NCBI RefSeq assembly: GCF_009184865.1
Contig: NZ_CP045096.1
Coordinates: 8,246,001 to 8,310,000 of the forward strand
DNA from: Streptomyces phaeolivaceus
Lineage (GTDB): Bacteria > Actinomycetota > Actinomycetes > Streptomycetales > Streptomycetaceae
DNA length: 64,000 nucleotides
Direction of reading: 5' to 3'
Shown here: positions 61,837 to 64,000 of the stretch, piece by piece
Position numbering within the stretch: position 1 is the stretch's first letter
Layout: the number at the start of each line of letters is the position of its first letter
The notes under the pieces: generated by a model
What the model was told of the DNA's origin: nothing
Databases searched by the model: none
What the model saw: only the letters and a program-made list of their open reading frames with translations
Translations under genes and position numbers: made by a program

Positions 61837-62090
61837 AGGGCCTGTCGTTCGGATCACGCCTGGGGCGCGGGGCTTGGCACGCGCTCCCCCACTGCCTCAA
61901 GGGCGTGGGGGACCCCCAGCCGCGTTGTCGTCACTCGCCGACTCCCCCCACTCTCGACTTCGCGCGAGCGGGAGGTACCCCCATCGCGTCGACGCCCTCC
62001 TCCGCCTCGCAGCCGCACGCACCAAGCCCGCTCACCGGCGGTCACCAGGCACCGTGACCCGAAGCCGGCGCGATCCGAACGACAGGCCCT
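61837..62090. mobile_element. MITE-like element, copy C
   Basis: Perfect 19-bp terminal inverted repeats (AGGGCCTGTCGTTCGGATC at 61837-61855 and its complement at 62072-62090) differ from copy B by one base. The 254-bp interior has no gene, but contains CTCTCGACTTCGCGCGAGCG and GGGAGGTACCCCCA segments shared with copy A. The remaining 62091-62405 shows no gene beyond the upstream region of the protease. Confidence 0.8.
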
Positions 62091-62405
62091 TGTTCGACCG
62101 GTCGGATCCGGCCACGCGCGGCGCGGCGGTGAATCCTCGGCAAACCCGGCGAAGCGGTGCATCCGGGCCCGACTGTCGGGCGGCATAGGGGAGTTCCCAG
62201 GGGGTCGAGGGTTTTCCCCGTATCCCCATGACCTGGGCCTTGCCTAGTGTCATCGCACAGCCGAACCACAGGTAACCCCTGGTGGAACGGCACGCGCCTG
62301 GCCGGCCTTCGCGCCAACCCTTTCTGGACCCCCCGCCGCTTCGATGAAGAAGCGTTTCACTGCCGCTCCTCCCCTGACATGAGCAGGCCACGAAAGGCGA
62401 AGCCC

Positions 62406-64000
62406 TTGCGTACCTCCCCCTCTCGTACCGCCGGACGGAAGCTCATATCCGTCGCCGCGGTCTCCGTCGCCCTGGTGGCCGGCATGACCACCTCGGTCGC
62501 CGTCGCGCAGAGCCCGACCGCCAAGGCCGATGCCGCGCCGGCCGTCGCCGGTGCCACCGAGGCCGCGCCCGGCGCCGTCGCCGAGCGCCTGATCGTCGGC
62601 TACAAGTCCGGTGCCGCCGAGGCCACTTCGAACAAGGCCGCCGACGCGGACGCCGCCGCCAAGGGCAAGGAGGCCGGCGAGAGCCTCGACTTCCAGCGCC
62701 GCCTCGGCAGCGGAGCCGCCCTCGTCGACCTGGGCGAGGACGTCACCAAGACGGACGTCGCCGACGTCATCTCCGAGTACCAGGCCGACCCGCAGGTCGC
62801 CTATGTCGTCCCGGACCGCCTGAACAAGGCGCAGGCCACCCCGAACGACACCGAGTACACCAAGCAGTGGGACCTCTACGAGTCCACCGCCGGCATGAAC
62901 CTGCCGGGCGCCTGGGACAAGGTCACCGGCACCGGAGTGACGGTCGCCGTCATCGACACCGGTTACGTCGCCCACTCCGACCTCGCCGCGAACATCGTCG
63001 GCGGCTACGACTTCATCGTCGACACCGCCGTCTCCAACGACGGCAACGGCCGTGACAGCAACCCGGCCGACCCGGGCGACTCGACCGCCGCCAACGAGTG
63101 CGCCGCGGGCGACCCGGCCAGCACCTCCTCCTGGCACGGCACCCACGTGGCCGGCACCATCGCCGCCGTCACCAACAACAGCAAGGGTGTCGCCGGTATC
63201 GCCTACGGCGCCAAGGTCTCCCCGCTGCGGGTCCTCGGCAAGTGCGGCGGCTACGACTCCGACATCATCGACGCCATCACCTGGGCCTCCGGCGGCACCG
63301 TCTCCGGCGTGCCCGCCAACACCAATGTCGCCAAGGTCATCAACATGAGCCTCGGTGGCAGCGGCGCCTGCACCACCGCGACCCAGAGCGCGATCAACGC
63401 CGCCGTGAACCGCGGCACCACGGTCGTCGTCGCGGCGGGCAACAGCAACGCCAACGCGGCCAACTACTCGCCCGCCAGCTGCGCCAACGTGATCTCGGTC
63501 GCGGCCACCAACCGCGCCGGCTCCCGCTCGTACTACTCCAACTTCGGCTCGGTCGTCGACATCGCGGCGCCCGGCGGCGAGACCCGGACCGCGGAGTCCG
63601 GCGGCATCCTGTCCACGCTGAACAGCGGCACCGCCGGTCCGAGCAGCGAGTCGTACGACTACTACCAGGGCACCAGCATGGCCGCCCCGCACATCGCGGG
63701 CCTCGCCGCGCTGCTGAAGTCGGCGAGCTCCTCGCTGACCCCGGCCCAGATCGAGTCCGCGATCAAGACCAACTCGCGTGCTCTGCCGGGTACCTGCTCG
63801 GGCGGTTGCGGCGCCGGCCTCGCCGACGCGGCCAAGACGGTGCAGGCGGTGACCGGTGGCGGTTCCACGGGGGGCACCACCTTCACCAACACCACGGCCG
63901 TCTCCATCCCGGACAACGGCGCGGCGATCGAGTCCTCGATCGCCGTCACCGGCCGCACCGGCAACGCGCCCTCGACCCTCCAGGTCGGCGTGGACATCAC
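62406..64000 (+). CDS. Secreted S8 (subtilisin-like) serine protease, 3' end outside the window
   Basis: At least 531 aa, cut by the right edge. TTG 62406 is the start (GAAAGG upstream), giving a signal peptide (VAAVSVALVAGMTTSVAVA). An inhibitor-I9-like propeptide (about 50-140; AERLIVGYKSG, VAYVVPDR) follows. The catalytic triad is D184 (VAVIDTGYVAHSD), H244 (SWHGTHVAGT) and S424 (YQGTSMAAPH), with the oxyanion Asn in VVAAGNSNAN. A Gly/Thr linker after about 485 begins what looks like a P-type beta domain. Expected role is extracellular protein breakdown or processing. Confidence 0.93.
   Translation, partial: MRTSPSRTAGRKLISVAAVSVALVAGMTTSVAVAQSPTAKADAAPAVAGATEAAPGAVAERLIVGYKSGAAEATSNKAADADAAAKGKEAGESLDFQRRLGSGAALVDLGEDVTKTDVADVISEYQADPQVAYVVPDRLNKAQATPNDTEYTKQWDLYESTAGMNLPGAWDKVTGTGVTVAVIDTGYVAHSDLAANIVGGYDFIVDTAVSNDGNGRDSNPADPGDSTAANECAAGDPASTSSWHGTHVAGTIAAVTNNSKGVAGIAYGAKVSPLRVLGKCGGYDSDIIDAITWASGGTVSGVPANTNVAKVINMSLGGSGACTTATQSAINAAVNRGTTVVVAAGNSNANAANYSPASCANVISVAATNRAGSRSYYSNFGSVVDIAAPGGETRTAESGGILSTLNSGTAGPSSESYDYYQGTSMAAPHIAGLAALLKSASSSLTPAQIESAIKTNSRALPGTCSGGCGAGLADAAKTVQAVTGGGSTGGTTFTNTTAVSIPDNGAAIESSIAVTGRTGNAPSTLQVGVDI

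Noticed and set aside
62250..63692. 480-codon minus-strand open frame
   Set aside because: Antisense to the subtilisin gene with Gly/Val/Asp-rich translation.

Overview
The window is 64 kb of very GC-rich actinobacterial chromosome, almost certainly Streptomyces. The murC-msrB pair, several conservons (sensor kinase, roadblock protein, DUF742 protein, small GTPase), two SARP/AfsR-type regulators, an XRE-DUF397 pair, rare in-frame TTA (bldA-type) codons, GTG/TTG starts and ATGA-coupled operons all fit that genus. I cannot name the species.

Layout. 1-0.2 kb: 5' part of an IS701-type transposase reading off the left edge. 0.4-5.2 kb: murC, msrB, an MAB_1171c-like membrane protein and a convergent FAD oxidoreductase. 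5.4-21.5 kb, the most unusual part: a rightward group (CHAT protease, caspase-like protease, Crp-type regulator, cyclase-like protein) meets a leftward, tightly overlapping operon of seven genes (dynamin-like GTPase, C39-like protease, GrpE-like protein, unknown, second dynamin-like GTPase, Hsp70 ATPase domain, small YbjN-like protein). Three of these eleven genes carry a TTA codon. I infer one protease/chaperone/GTPase system, possibly for stress, defence or programmed death, tied to development.

21.8-25.5 kb: two alpha/beta hydrolases, an isochorismatase-family hydrolase and an AraC regulator. 25.7-30.7 kb: two SARP/AfsR-like regulators in tandem, separated by a 9-bp tandem repeat. 30.8-38.6 kb: a GNAT gene with a damaged 3' end, then a sugar locus with an MFS transporter, two GH35 beta-galactosidases and a LacI regulator; a perfect 14-bp palindrome before the transporter is the likely LacI operator. 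38.7-42.8 kb: a DUF574 methyltransferase, an XRE/DUF397 pair, an ATP-binding anti-sigma-like protein and a PfkB kinase.

43-57.6 kb is a signalling region. It holds an incomplete conservon (GTPase, roadblock, small unknown), an acyl-CoA dehydrogenase lacking the usual catalytic Glu, a full conservon with a GAF protein, an AraC regulator with a TTA codon, and a second full conservon ending in a CYP157-like P450 without the ExxR motif, with a CYP154-like P450 converging on it. 57.7-64 kb holds a small unknown gene, a DUF6230/DUF6114 membrane pair, a secreted protein, a membrane-anchored AA10 LPMO and the start of a secreted subtilisin.

Dispersed through the window are six copies of a GC hairpin repeat, mostly at gene ends and apparently serving as terminators, and three MITE-like elements. 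Start codons were chosen by ribosome-binding-site fit and family N-termini; no homology search was possible.
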